A DNA stretch of 64,000 nucleotides from Silvibacterium bohemicum (GCF_001006305.1 NZ_LBHJ01000014.1:109437-173436); one strand, 5' to 3'. Positions 9,179 through 17,647 are shown, counted from the stretch's first letter. Notes: generated by a model not told the origin, from the sequence alone. Program-made: numbers and translations.

Positions 9179-9715
9179 TTACTTGAAAAGCCAACTGAGG
9201 AGGCCGCCGCTGCGTTTGCCGACATAGGGGTTATCGCGGTACTTGCCCCGGAATTCCGGCAGCAGGAAATAAGGTTTTCTTTTTGCCCGCACAGTAAGGC
9301 GACCCTCTACAAAGGCGATCATTTCGTCAGGAGCGATTTCGCCGACTTCATGGGGAAGGAGGAGGGGCCTGCCATATTGCGAAGCACTGTCGTTGATGTT
9401 CGGCTCGCCTGTGTTGCGATCGATACTGATAGATCGAGAGCGCGTCAGCACCTCGGTTGTTCCGCTCAGCTTCGAGACGTACTCACGTGTGCTTTGATCC
9501 CGCGCACCAAACCACATCGTCACGCCACAGTTTTGAATGAAGGTTTCCCAGGTGTTCGGGAACATGCCGCGAAGCTGCGAAATGTCCTGCAACACGCACC
9601 ACAACTGGATACCGGCAGCGCCCGCAGCCATGCCCATGCAGTTCTCCAGGATCTTCATATGCGGCCCGAGCTGGGCCATTTCATCGACGATGACGAGGAC
9701 GGGTTTACCTTTCAT
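9179..9715 (-). CDS. Type IV coupling protein, C-terminal half (Walker B)
   Basis: A 178-residue protein covering the second half of a VirD4/TraG-type ATPase. VLVIVDEMAQLG near the start is the Walker B region, and WCVLQDISQLRG and MWFGARDQSTREYVS match the following conserved blocks of coupling proteins. The first half, with Walker A, is the adjacent upstream gene; the two overlap by ATGA. Family members are normally one chain of about 500-600 residues. Either this is a stable two-polypeptide form or a frameshift broke one gene. The clean overlap and matching reading suggest the former or a recent shift. Confidence 0.85.
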   Translation of the reverse strand: MKGKPVLVIVDEMAQLGPHMKILENCMGMAAGAAGIQLWCVLQDISQLRGMFPNTWETFIQNCGVTMWFGARDQSTREYVSKLSGTTEVLTRSRSISIDRNTGEPNINDSASQYGRPLLLPHEVGEIAPDEMIAFVEGRLTVRAKRKPYFLLPEFRGKYRDNPYVGKRSGGLLSWLFK

Positions 9716-10749
9716 GAGCGTGTCCCTTCGTTGAGGAGGTCCGCGAGCGCGGTTTCGAGCACCAGCCTGAAGTATTTGTCAGTGACATCGAGCATGGAGA
9801 GCGGCAGGCAGATGAACACGGTCGTGCCAGGCTGTCTCTTGAGGTCGGCAAAGCGGAAATCGGACCCGCTCAGGCTTTCGGCTATCGCGGCGTTTCCGAT
9901 GAAGGCGAGCTGCGTAATTGCCGTGCTGATGACATCGTTCATCTCGCGGCTCGGTTCACTTCCCGGAGCCAGTGCGAACCTCTGAAGCTTCGTAATGATG
10001 AAAGGGTCCCTGGACTTCATCGCATTCCGGCAGAAGTCGAATAAGCCATCACCGCTGCTGATGACCCGCGCGACTTCCACGAGAGTGATTTTGCCGGGAA
10101 GTCCATGACGAACCAGGGCCGCGATGATGCCGGAGACCAGTATTCGCGCCGCTGTGGTCCAGTGTTGCCCTTCGTGGCCTTCATCCCATACCAGCGCCGC
10201 TGCAAGTTTGTCGCACAGGGTATGAAAAGAAAGTGCAGCCGCATCGAGAATATCCAGCGGATTGAACCGGGCAATCATGCCTCTCAGTTCTTCGGGAAAC
10301 ATCCTGAACGGGTTGAGGATGTAAACCTTCCCCAACCGTTGACGGAATTTTGCCGTTACGAGCGCGTTCTCGCATTTGGGGTCGATGATTATTGCGGAAT
10401 GACGCCAGGAAAGCAGGGCGTTCACGAGAAGCGTTGCGCCCTTGCCCGTCCTTGCAGCCGCGACCGTGAGAAGATGCCCGAAGCCCGGATAGTGCAGGGG
10501 CCTTTTCCCGTCAGGCGAATAGCCTATGGGAACGCCTTTGCCGCCGAATAGCCCAGCCTTTTTCAGGTCATCGTTGCCTGCTAATTTCGCCGCGCCGTGA
10601 CTGTTGGGAGGCCGGAACTTGAACGCCGACGACTTTTCAATCTTTTCGACCAGGCCAAGTGCGAGGAACGCAACACCTATGAACCATGGCAGAGCGTTCC
10701 ATGGCCATACACCGCTCGAATTGTCTGCAAACATCGCCAGTATGTGCAT
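9712..10749 (-). CDS. Type IV coupling protein, N-terminal half (Walker A)
   Basis: A 345-residue protein. An N-terminal hydrophobic helix (WFIGVAFLALGLVE, about 22-35) would anchor it in the inner membrane, then AARTGKGATLL (98-108) gives the Walker A loop with Lys103. The downstream half with Walker B starts within the stop codon. The coupling protein normally links the relaxase-DNA complex to a secretion channel by ATP-driven pumping. A weak copy of the dispersed repeat (10757-10774) lies in its ribosome-binding region. No VirB channel is encoded nearby. Confidence 0.85.
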   Translation of the reverse strand: MHILAMFADNSSGVWPWNALPWFIGVAFLALGLVEKIEKSSAFKFRPPNSHGAAKLAGNDDLKKAGLFGGKGVPIGYSPDGKRPLHYPGFGHLLTVAAARTGKGATLLVNALLSWRHSAIIIDPKCENALVTAKFRQRLGKVYILNPFRMFPEELRGMIARFNPLDILDAAALSFHTLCDKLAAALVWDEGHEGQHWTTAARILVSGIIAALVRHGLPGKITLVEVARVISSGDGLFDFCRNAMKSRDPFIITKLQRFALAPGSEPSREMNDVISTAITQLAFIGNAAIAESLSGSDFRFADLKRQPGTTVFICLPLSMLDVTDKYFRLVLETALADLLNEGTRS

Positions 10750-10763
10750 AAATCCCTTTTTTC

Positions 10764-10967
10764 CTACCGCCCCGTTTGCCTCAGCCAGTGAATGACCTGT
10801 TCCACAACGCGGACACCGCCAGAAATGAAGTGATCGAGCGCCCTTGCGAATTCGCCGTGACCGAGCAGATGGCCTGCCTGCGATGAACCTATGAGCCAGA
10901 TGCCAAGCATCACGAGAAGAACAACACCGCCAATAGTCTTGAGAGGTTCCCAGATGCGACCCATCAT
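10764..10967 (-). CDS. Small membrane protein of the transfer region
   Basis: A 67-residue protein starting MMGRIWEPLKTIGGVVLLVMLGIWLIG, a single transmembrane segment near the N-terminus, followed by an amphipathic C-terminal part ending VVEQVIHWLRQTGR. It starts within the end of the upstream membrane protein gene (ATGA overlap) and lies just before the coupling protein. A longer frame on this strand is a shadow of the neighbouring gene. No family recognised. Confidence 0.6.
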   Translation of the reverse strand: MMGRIWEPLKTIGGVVLLVMLGIWLIGSSQAGHLLGHGEFARALDHFISGGVRVVEQVIHWLRQTGR

Positions 10968-11407
10968 CGCCCCCTTTTCCGGGTTCGACCGAATGCCATG
11001 ATCACGGCAGTCGTACCGGCAATGAAAACCATGGCCTGCGGTGTCGCGTGGATGACAACGCCCATCAACAGGAAGCAGAAGAGAACCGCCACGATGGTGG
11101 AGAAGCAGAGCGCTGTGATGAACAGTCCTTCGAGCGTCTTGCCCCATCCGGCTCTTTTCACGATGTACCGCAGGACAAGAACAAAGACCACGCCGAGAAC
11201 GATCCAAACCAGAGGGGACAAAGTTCTGACGCCCATCTTCCCGAGCCAGCCTTTGACGATCAGGCCGACGAACCAGAAGACCGGCAGTTCTAGACAAAGC
11301 AGCGAGGTCCATTTGATCGCAGCGGTGAAGCCCCATTTCAGGCAGGCCTTAGTGAGGAGTAACAGAGCAATTACAGCGACGATCCATTCGCCTATCATTG
11401 CGGACAT
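10964..11407 (-). CDS. Polytopic membrane protein of the transfer region
   Basis: A 147-residue very hydrophobic protein with four likely transmembrane helices: IGEWIVAVIALLLL, LLCLELPVFWFVGLIV, PLVWIVLGVVFVLVLRYIV and LFITALCFSTIVAVLFCFLL, then a fifth weaker segment and a basic RTRKRGR tail. Translation is coupled to the downstream small membrane gene. Placement between the TraD-like gene and the coupling protein suggests a role in assembling the transfer complex, but nothing more specific can be claimed. Confidence 0.6.
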   Translation of the reverse strand: MSAMIGEWIVAVIALLLLTKACLKWGFTAAIKWTSLLCLELPVFWFVGLIVKGWLGKMGVRTLSPLVWIVLGVVFVLVLRYIVKRAGWGKTLEGLFITALCFSTIVAVLFCFLLMGVVIHATPQAMVFIAGTTAVIMAFGRTRKRGR

Positions 11408-11645
11408 CCTTTCTCGTACCGTTGTTCAAACCGTGGCTGAGTGCGACGTAAGCTTGCCGGACACTGAGTAATCGTTGAGGCTTTCCCTCACCCAAGCAGG
11501 CCAGCAGGTAAAGCGTTACGGCGAGTATTGAGAGCGATAAGGGCAGCCTCTTGAAGCTCCACCACCATGACCACCAGCACTCCCATGCCACCATTTGTAC
11601 GAATTGCCCGAGCGCTCTTAGTACCCTTCGCATAAGCAGTTTCAT
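11349..11645 (-). CDS. Small Trp-rich membrane protein (uncertain)
   Basis: A 98-residue frame. Residues 1-52 have the look of a real protein: a basic start, WECWWSWWWSFKRLP, and a transmembrane segment SILAVTLYLLACLG. The last 30 residues are polar and overlap the next gene by 59 bases, which is unusual for this tight cluster. The overlap may mean that only the first part matters or that the downstream start is later. Function unknown. Confidence 0.4.
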   Translation of the reverse strand: MKLLMRRVLRALGQFVQMVAWECWWSWWWSFKRLPLSLSILAVTLYLLACLGEGKPQRLLSVRQAYVALSHGLNNGTRKDVRNDRRMDRRCNCSVTPH

Positions 11646-11649
11646 AAAT

Positions 11650-11916
11650 TCACAACCATCCTTTCCCTGTCAGGAATGTGCGGTCCGTGTCGCGCAGTTC
11701 CGCCGATTGCAGAACCTGTTTGAGCATCAGTCTGAAATCGGGAGACTTTGCGGCGTGACGGGTGAGTGCCTCGCCCACGACCAAAAACATGCGGGCGTCA
11801 TCTTTTGCGTTGCGCTTCTGCTGCCTGACTTTCTCTTCCGCGATTGCCGCTTTCAGGGCGGCTTCGCGTCTGCGTAAGGCTTCGAGTTTTGCGTTAACCG
11901 AATTGGCGTTAACCAT
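11650..11916 (-). CDS. TraD/MobC-like DNA-processing accessory protein
   Basis: An 88-residue protein made of a charged coiled-coil N-terminus (RREAALKAAIAEEKVRQQKRN) and an alpha-helical C-terminus. This pattern resembles small TraD proteins of Ti-type plasmids and related relaxosome accessories. It heads the minus-strand cluster that runs through the coupling protein, and it is divergent from the HTH gene at 12049. The resemblance is moderate; it could also be a generic coiled-coil protein. Confidence 0.55.
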   Translation of the reverse strand: MVNANSVNAKLEALRRREAALKAAIAEEKVRQQKRNAKDDARMFLVVGEALTRHAAKSPDFRLMLKQVLQSAELRDTDRTFLTGKGWL

Positions 11917-12048
11917 AGAGGGCGCTTCTTGACCTCACTTTCATTGGTAGAAACCATCAGCCTGGTCGCACGGATGCACCTGAAAGCCACGGTCAGGCCC
12001 CCAATCGTCATCCTTGAATTGCGGCAGGAAATGTCGTTGTGTGTCGGG

Positions 12049-12435
12049 ATGGCGAAGCTCGAACCGCACATCGACGAAACCGGCAGATACCTGAACATTC
12101 ATCAGGCGTCCAAACTCCTCACAGGTGTCTCCGAACCGACCTTGTGGAATTGGGCAAATGAGGGACAGACAAAGTTCGGATTCAAGCTTCACATCAAGCG
12201 CGTGCCCGTGGAGCATCACAGGTATTACCGCAAGGGCGAGGCTGGGGCAAAGCGTCCCATGAAGGAGCGCAAGCTCATTCTTGAAGCGGACATTCTTGCC
12301 CTGAAAGAGATACTTCACGCTGCGGGTCGTACCGAGCCGGGTCCATGGTCCCCATACGAGATGGCGACTTTGGAAGCGAGAGCCAATGCGCTGAAACGCC
12401 GTGAGCGACAATTGGGAAATCTGCATATTAAATGA
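12049..12435 (+). CDS. Putative DNA-binding protein, divergent from transfer cluster
   Basis: About 128 residues from the ATG at 12049; the frame is open back to 11929, and a TTG at 12037 with AGGAA before it is another possible start. NIHQASKLLTGVSEPTLWNWANEG looks like a MerR-type helix-turn-helix in which a plasmid protein picks a DNA site. The C-terminal half is charged and helical. It lies opposite the TraD-like gene and may control the transfer cluster. The N-terminal end is not certain. Confidence 0.55.
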   Translation: MAKLEPHIDETGRYLNIHQASKLLTGVSEPTLWNWANEGQTKFGFKLHIKRVPVEHHRYYRKGEAGAKRPMKERKLILEADILALKEILHAAGRTEPGPWSPYEMATLEARANALKRRERQLGNLHIK

Positions 12436-12505
12436 CCTCCTGCGTGAAGAGATATTGCGCCTGAGCTGTGATTTTGAATCCGTCAATTGCGGCATTTATG
12501 CAGAT

Positions 12506-12521
12506 TTATTTACGTAAATAA
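12506..12521. promoter_or_regulatory. 16-bp perfect palindrome, likely operator
   Basis: TTATTTACGTAAATAA, a perfect inverted repeat 48 bases before the SorC-like start codon, in an AT-rich pocket of a GC-rich element. A self-regulating operator is the simplest reading. Confidence 0.55.
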
Positions 12522-12569
12522 CTTCCACTACGCATGGTTTGGCATAAACTTTTGGACACAGGAGGCACT

Positions 12570-13649
12570 GTGCCCAGACCATCGAAACGCCCGAAAACCG
12601 CCGACATGATTCAGGCCGCGACGCTGTTCTACGTGAATGGGAAGCGGAAGGGTGACATTGCAACAGCCATGACCACGGATACTCGTGAGGTCACATGGCT
12701 GTTGGAGGAAGCGAAGAAGCGAGGCATCGTCAAAATACAGGTTCAGGGAACGATAGCGACAGACCTTGAAGAAAAAATCAGATCGAAGTACCCGCACATC
12801 CAGAAGGTAATAATTGCGGTCGGCAATCAGGTCACAGCGCCGGAGAAACATGCGGAACTCCATCGTCGCTGGGGGATCATGGCTGCGGACTATTTCGAGA
12901 AACTGTTGCAGAAGCAACCCATCGATCAGCCAATCCATATCGGGGTCAGTGGCGGAGAACATCTATTGGAGTTCGTCAACGCGGTCCAGCCTGTCACCCG
13001 CGAAAACGTCTACGTCCATGTGACCGCGCTCGTTGGGCGCGGCAGGCTCTCTCTGGGGTCGAGCCATATCGATCCGGTTGTCGCCGCGACCATTCTCTGG
13101 AGCCATTGCGGGTATTTGCCCGGCCACATCGAATACGCGACCGTCTCGCCCTATGTGAGCAAAGCGCCGGGAGCCGAGGGCCGTCGCGCCGTGCGAGAGG
13201 AGATTGCAAAGCTCGAAACAAACCAGACCCTCATGGATGTAATCCGTCGTATCGACGGCATCGACATTGCTTTTGTCAGCATGGGCACTGTCAATCCCGG
13301 CAGGGTTAATCCCATCACCCGGAATCGCGTCACGATGACGAGCCTCCTGGAGAAGATCGTGACTCCAGCGCAGCTTGAACAGGAAGGCGCGGTTGGTGAG
13401 ATGGTCTATTGCTGTTTCGATGCGCAGGGAAACTGGCAGAAGAAGTGGGAATTCTTTGTCACAGCCGGGCATGGAACCCGATACGCAGGGGTCGAGTTCT
13501 ACAAGCACATGGTCGCAACCGGAAGAAAGGTGGTCTGCTTCGGCGGACCCTTCATGTTGAACGCAATCAAGGTTGCCCTGAAGACGAAGATGTTCAACGT
13601 CTGGATCACCGACGAATACACAGCGCGGCAGATCGCGGAAAGCGACTGA
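12570..13649 (+). CDS. SorC/DeoR-type sugar-binding-domain transcriptional regulator
   Basis: A 359-residue regulator starting at a GTG placed 6 bases after a strong GGAGG. The N-terminal HTH (ATLFYVNGKRKGDIATAM and following) is joined to the large SorC-type effector domain, with IGVSGGEHLLEFV, VTALVGRGRLSLGSSH and VVCFGGPFMLNAIKVAL matching the phosphosugar-binding fold. Such proteins usually answer to a sugar phosphate. Here it sits between the transfer genes and the oriT region, so it may tie element transfer to host metabolism; that is inference. It faces the palindrome at 12506. Confidence 0.75.
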   Translation: MPRPSKRPKTADMIQAATLFYVNGKRKGDIATAMTTDTREVTWLLEEAKKRGIVKIQVQGTIATDLEEKIRSKYPHIQKVIIAVGNQVTAPEKHAELHRRWGIMAADYFEKLLQKQPIDQPIHIGVSGGEHLLEFVNAVQPVTRENVYVHVTALVGRGRLSLGSSHIDPVVAATILWSHCGYLPGHIEYATVSPYVSKAPGAEGRRAVREEIAKLETNQTLMDVIRRIDGIDIAFVSMGTVNPGRVNPITRNRVTMTSLLEKIVTPAQLEQEGAVGEMVYCCFDAQGNWQKKWEFFVTAGHGTRYAGVEFYKHMVATGRKVVCFGGPFMLNAIKVALKTKMFNVWITDEYTARQIAESD

Positions 13650-13822
13650 CGCCGCAGATTACTATGCCATGCTTCCTGCCAATCCCGATGGTCGTTGTGC
13701 ATCGCCGGGTATGCCCGTGTGCCATGGGTTTCCCATCTTTCGGTTTACCGGGTCGCATAATCGCAACCTTTATCGATGCAAATTCTGGCGCACCCGGCGT
13801 GCCTGTCAAAAGGTGGGTTCTC

Positions 13823-13881
13823 GGAATTTTCCTGCGTGCTCCCTTCGCATTCGCGAAGGTTCCTCGCGCACAGAAAATTCC
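13823..13881. other. Large imperfect hairpin in intergenic region
   Basis: A 59-nt inverted repeat: GGAATTTTC pairs with GAAAATTCC at the base, then TGCGTG with CGCGCA, and an inner CCTTCGC/GCGAAGG stem. It lies in the 331-base gene-free stretch 13650-13980, which also contains the 6-bp inverted repeat GGTTGC/GCAACC at 13943-13960. It could be an RNA structure in the leader of the next gene or a relaxosome feature. There is no T run, so it is not a simple terminator. Confidence 0.5.
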
Positions 13882-13980
13882 TGCGATCCCGCTACGCGCT
13901 TTCGACATTCCCGCCTATTGGGTGCGCTTTGAACTTTGCATCGGTTGCGATCATGCAACCCAAACACGAAAGGAAACACC

Positions 13981-14250
13981 ATGTCAGACACAAAGAAACC
14001 CGCAGCGAAAGTCACTCTCTATCCGGTCACCGCAGCCATCTGGCGGAACCAGAACCCGAGCGGCGTCTTTTACTCCGTCACCTTTGAACGCAGCTTCAAG
14101 GATGACGCGGGCAAGTGGCAAAGCGCTTCCACCTTCAACGCGAACGACCTCCTGCTTCTCGCAAAGGTCGCAGACCAGGCCCATAGCGAAATCTTTAAGC
14201 TCCGGGCCAAAGATCGTCAGGCAGATCAGACCGACGAAGACGCAGCCTAA
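13981..14250 (+). CDS. Small conserved plasmid-type protein
   Basis: An 89-residue soluble protein. YPVTAAIWRNQNPSGVFYSVTFERSFKD has an alternating beta-strand look and resembles uncharacterised small proteins common on alphaproteobacterial plasmids. The acidic tail ends DQTDEDAA. AGGAAACACC precedes the ATG. It is followed at once by a strong terminator, so it is a single-gene unit. Function unknown; a DNA-mimic or single-strand-binding helper are both possible. Confidence 0.65.
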   Translation: MSDTKKPAAKVTLYPVTAAIWRNQNPSGVFYSVTFERSFKDDAGKWQSASTFNANDLLLLAKVADQAHSEIFKLRAKDRQADQTDEDAA

Positions 14251-14256
14251 GCAGTC

Positions 14257-14290
14257 GGGGCAGGGCGCTTCATGCGCCTTGCCCCTTTTT
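14257..14290 (+). terminator. Rho-independent terminator
   Basis: GGGGCAGGGCGC (14257-14268) pairs with GCGCCTTGCCCC (14274-14285, one G-T pair) around a TTCAT loop, followed by TTTTT. It ends the 89-residue gene. Confidence 0.9.
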
Positions 14291-14350
14291 CGCTTCCCGT
14301 ATTCCGGCACGCAATCGTATGCGGCGAATTTCTCTCCCAAACAGAGACCA

Positions 14351-14371
14351 TCTTCTTTCCTACTGCCCGCG
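14351..14371 (-). repeat. Dispersed element repeat, copy 2
   Basis: Minus-strand copy of GGCAGTAGGAAAGAAGA in the gene-free region before mobC; here it does not precede a gene start. Confidence 0.7.
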
Positions 14372-14469
14372 TTTTCTCTCTCCCCCACACTCGGATTGTT
14401 CCGCAATCGAAATGCAAAATCATTTGCAGCGCGTCTGATTCTTCGATTCAGTCGCGCCATGTTTTATGC

Positions 14470-14640
14470 GGATAAGAACAACAGCAAGTTGTGCGCGTGT
14501 GCCACGCGCCACGCCACCGGGCAGCGGCTTTCAGCCGTTGCCGTGGCTCAACTTGGCAAGGGGCGGTGCTTCGCTCCTCCCCGTTGCATCCCCTCCTTGA
14601 TGCCGCAAACGGCAGCGGAAACCGTGCCCGTTTCCGCGCC
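14470..14640. other. oriT: Candidate origin of transfer (oriT)
   Basis: A gene-free, hairpin-rich stretch ending 48 bases before mobC. It contains ACAAC/GTTGT around AGCAA (14478-14492), GGCAGCGGCT/AGCCGTTGCC (14520-14542) and GCGGAAAC/GTTTCCGC (14615-14637). Origins of transfer usually lie just upstream of their mobC-relaxase genes. No nick site can be named with confidence. Confidence 0.45.
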
Positions 14641-14688
14641 TTCGGCCCGCTTCGCGGTCGTTGTGTTTGCCGTATGGGCGGTGTGCCC

Positions 14689-15090
14689 ATGACGGCAAAC
14701 GACAACCCGCAGCTTCAGCCTGCCACCCGGAGTGGCAGCCAGAAGCGCGTCCGTATCCGCAAAATTCCTGTCGCCTGCGACGATGAGGAATTCTTGCGGA
14801 TTGAAGAACGTGCACGCGAAGTCGGGCTTAGCCGCCCCAGCTTCCTTCGTGCTTGCGGCCTCGGAACGCCCGGCCCCCGCGCCCGTCGCAGCCCTCCGGT
14901 TAATGCGGAGGCTCTGGGACGCGCTACAGCGGCACTCAACAAGGTCGGCAGCAATCTGAATCAGATTGCTCATGTCCTGAACGCCAGAGGAACGAGCCTC
15001 ACGACGCAGGAATGTTTCGCCGCTCTTGCCGAGACCCGTGCGGCGGCAGCGGCCATTCGTGAGCTTCTGGGGCACAAAGACCGGCCATGA
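14689..15090 (+). CDS. mobC: MobC-type relaxosome accessory protein
   Basis: A 133-residue protein. IRKIPVACDDEEFLRIEERAREVGLSRP (about 17-44) is a ribbon-helix-helix DNA-binding start, and the C-terminal half LGRATAALNKVGSNLNQIAHVLN is the signature helix of the bacterial mobilization family. MobC proteins bind at oriT and help the relaxase open the strand. The frame is open upstream, but family similarity starts at this ATG. The stop overlaps the relaxase start by ATGA, so the two are co-translated. Confidence 0.85.
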   Translation: MTANDNPQLQPATRSGSQKRVRIRKIPVACDDEEFLRIEERAREVGLSRPSFLRACGLGTPGPRARRSPPVNAEALGRATAALNKVGSNLNQIAHVLNARGTSLTTQECFAALAETRAAAAAIRELLGHKDRP

Positions 15091-16928
15091 TTGCCAAGGG
15101 GACGACCCACAATAACGGCGCAAGGCTCGCCGCCTATATGGAGACGAGTAAAGACGGGGAACGCGCAGAGCTTTGGCAGCTACGCGGCTTCGTCGCCACG
15201 ACAATCAAGGCCGCATTCCGGGATGCGCAGATCATGGCCGGGGCGACAAAGGCGCAGCAGCCGTTTTTTCATGTCCAGGTGAGGAACCGTGAGGGCGAGA
15301 AGCTCTCTCGCCAGCAATGGGAATACGCCGCTGACCGGATCGAGCGAATGCTCGGGCTTGCCGGACAGCCCCGCGCCATTGCGTTCCACACATATGAGCA
15401 CAATGATGACGAGCACATGCACGTTGCGTGGAGCCGGATCGACCAGGACAAAATGACGGCCAGACCCCTCCCTTTTTTCAAGCGAAGGCTCAAGACACTC
15501 AGCCGTGAACTTGAACTGGAGTTTGTGTTGGAGCCGGTGACGAGCCACCGTGAGGGTCCGATCAAATTTGCACCGACCAAAGCACAGGATGAGCAGGCGC
15601 GGCGGCTGGGTATGGATATCCATGAGGTGCGGAACAGCATTCGCAATTGCTGGGATCGTTCCGATTGCGGCATGAGTTTTCAGGGAGCGCTTGAGCATGA
15701 AGGTCTGACGTTAGCGCAGGGCGACCGCCGTGATTTTGTCGTCATAGATCGGGCAGGGGGCGTTCACGCACTCGGAAAGCGAATTCTCGATATGACGGCA
15801 GCCAGGATACGAGAACGCCTGTCCGATCTTTCCCGTGATGAATTGCCGACCCTCGAAATGCTCCGCGACCTCATCCGGGAAACGCGAGAGGAGAAGCAGT
15901 CTCTGCGGGAGAAGCCCGCGCCGATATGGGATCGAGACCGCGACGACCGCGCATGGCAGGACGCGGTTATGGATGCTGCGATAGAGAAGGAGAAGGTCGC
16001 AAAAGAATTCGTGGAGCCGGTTTCAGAAAAAACGCGAAGCAAGGCGGGCAGTAGGAAAGAAGATGATAAGTCTGTTGATCCGCCGCAGTATCAATCGTTG
16101 CAAGGTTTCGAGAAGGCAGCGAGTGAAGCGACCCGCGACGACCGCACGCAGAATTTGAGAGGCCCCGTGGCCAGGGTCTGGGAGGCGTTCACACATAGCG
16201 ATAGCGCCAAAGCCTATGCCGCTGCCCTCGACGAGAGGGGAATCATGTTCGCCGCTGTGACGACCGAGGAGGCATATCGTATCGAACGGGAGCGCCAATT
16301 TGCCAAAGCTATCGGCAACCGAGCACCACGTTTCAAGGAGGGTGAAATCGTCATCATTGTAGAGCCGCCACTGGAACGCCGCCGAAACGGCCAGATGATC
16401 GAGCCGACCCGCATTCACAGCATCGACCAGTCCCTTGCTTACAAACTTACAAAGGGCCTCGACAATCGCGACAGGCTGCCGGGCGTAGATGCAACTTTGA
16501 AGGCATCCGATGAACGAGCACAGCAACGTGCCGCCAAGTGGCGAGAAATACGATTTGAGCACGCGACAAACTTCAAGAAGCCCCTATCGGTAACGAGGGT
16601 AGGGAGACAGGCCAGCAGAGCGGCGGGCAGCGTTATCAAACACGCCGCTCCTGAAGCCGTTGCGACCATCGGGAAGGCCGCAGGAGCCATAGGATCACTA
16701 GGCAAGGCGCTTGACGTTATAGGCGGCATGATTGAGTCGCTTGCGGCACCGACACTGACGCCCGCCCAGGTATACGAAGGTGGCAAGGCCAGAGACAGGC
16801 GAGAAGCCGAAGCTGACCAGGTCATCGACTTTTCAAGGGCGACTGCCGAATCTGCGCAGCAGCATATGCAGGATGCACGAGACCGTGAGGCCGAGCGAGA
16901 ACGTCAGAGTATCGGACGAGAACGATAA
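15087..16928 (+). CDS. MobA/VirD2-type relaxase
   Basis: A 613-residue mobilization nuclease. The N-terminal relaxase domain (1-200) starts MIAKGTTHNNGARLAAYMET, with Tyr17 a candidate nucleophile, and carries the metal-binding histidine cluster AFHTYEHNDDEHMHVAW (His101, 105, 110, 112). It should nick oriT, stay bound to the 5' end and lead the strand into the recipient. The long C-terminal part is charged and coiled and ends in an ERERQSIGRER tail, likely a secretion signal. A copy of the dispersed repeat is translated inside it (16043-16063, KAGSRKE). Confidence 0.88.
   Translation: MIAKGTTHNNGARLAAYMETSKDGERAELWQLRGFVATTIKAAFRDAQIMAGATKAQQPFFHVQVRNREGEKLSRQQWEYAADRIERMLGLAGQPRAIAFHTYEHNDDEHMHVAWSRIDQDKMTARPLPFFKRRLKTLSRELELEFVLEPVTSHREGPIKFAPTKAQDEQARRLGMDIHEVRNSIRNCWDRSDCGMSFQGALEHEGLTLAQGDRRDFVVIDRAGGVHALGKRILDMTAARIRERLSDLSRDELPTLEMLRDLIRETREEKQSLREKPAPIWDRDRDDRAWQDAVMDAAIEKEKVAKEFVEPVSEKTRSKAGSRKEDDKSVDPPQYQSLQGFEKAASEATRDDRTQNLRGPVARVWEAFTHSDSAKAYAAALDERGIMFAAVTTEEAYRIERERQFAKAIGNRAPRFKEGEIVIIVEPPLERRRNGQMIEPTRIHSIDQSLAYKLTKGLDNRDRLPGVDATLKASDERAQQRAAKWREIRFEHATNFKKPLSVTRVGRQASRAAGSVIKHAAPEAVATIGKAAGAIGSLGKALDVIGGMIESLAAPTLTPAQVYEGGKARDRREAEADQVIDFSRATAESAQQHMQDARDREAERERQSIGRER
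16043..16063 (+). repeat. Dispersed element repeat, copy 3 (inside relaxase gene)
   Basis: GGCGGGCAGTAGGAAAGAAG (then A) lies in frame in the relaxase gene, so it is not just a ribosome binding site. It encodes part of AGSRKE. Confidence 0.7.
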
Positions 16929-17330
16929 AAGCCGAGGGTATCGGGAACCCCGAGGCAAGGACCAAAGTTTCCCACAAAGAGAGCAAAAGGTTCGGCGCAG
17001 AGTTCCAGCATTCACGGTCGCTGCATCATTCCGAATGGTTGCCCGGATCGTCACGGCTTCCCTAAAGACCATCCGGCAAAAATTCATTGAGCTTGCCGCA
17101 TGGCTGACTCATCCGCATCCGACCCCTCTGCGGAGAGCGAAGTGCCGCAATGGAAGCGCAGGCGGAGCTTCCGGATTTCCGCCAGTGCCGGAGCACACTC
17201 CATTCATCGGACAACCGCGCATCTGGCTGCGATATCGTGCTCACCAACGCCGCCGCGATCCTTCACGTCCCAACAGGCCCCGTTCACGGCCTCTACTCCG
17301 ACGACTTCAACCATGATAGGAGCAATACCC
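16929..17330. other. Intergenic stretch without a supported gene
   Basis: Several overlapping short frames exist. The best, 17150-17359 on the plus strand (CDIVLTNAAAILHVPTGPVH), has a plausible composition but no family or ribosome site. I do not call a gene here. Confidence 0.4.
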
Positions 17331-17582
17331 ATGACCGTCAGGAAGCCACCAACCCATAATGCCTATTGCGTCGTTCGTCAGGGACGCCGCGCAGCCGGAC
17401 ACTGGATGGAAGTTGGATCAGCATCGGTCGCTGATAATGGCATCGACTTAAAAGTCTATCTTCCGCTGATACCGGTCACCGGGTTTGACGGCCATATCCT
17501 GTTGCGACCCATCGACGCGGTGCATGAGCCATTTCCATCGGACCCGGAAGAAGAAGAGGAAGACGCGGTCGAGATGCCCTAG
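17331..17582 (+). CDS. Small acidic-tailed protein downstream of relaxase
   Basis: An 83-residue protein starting MTVRKPPTHNAYCVVRQGRRA with ATAGGAG 8 bases upstream. The middle (FDGHILLRPID) looks like a beta-rich fold and the end is a run of acidic residues (DPEEEEEDAVEMP). It is on the relaxase strand and may be expressed with it. Similar small genes are common next to relaxases of alphaproteobacterial-type elements. Function unknown. Confidence 0.6.
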   Translation: MTVRKPPTHNAYCVVRQGRRAAGHWMEVGSASVADNGIDLKVYLPLIPVTGFDGHILLRPIDAVHEPFPSDPEEEEEDAVEMP

Positions 17583-17647
17583 ACGGGATTTTCGCTGTAC
17601 ATTTTCAGTAGTAGTTTGAAACCTTATTTGTCAGGGGAGGCGAGGAA

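Noticed and set aside
14491..14688. N-terminal extension of mobC
   Set aside because: The frame is open, but the sequence is the hairpin-rich candidate oriT and MobC similarity begins at 14689.
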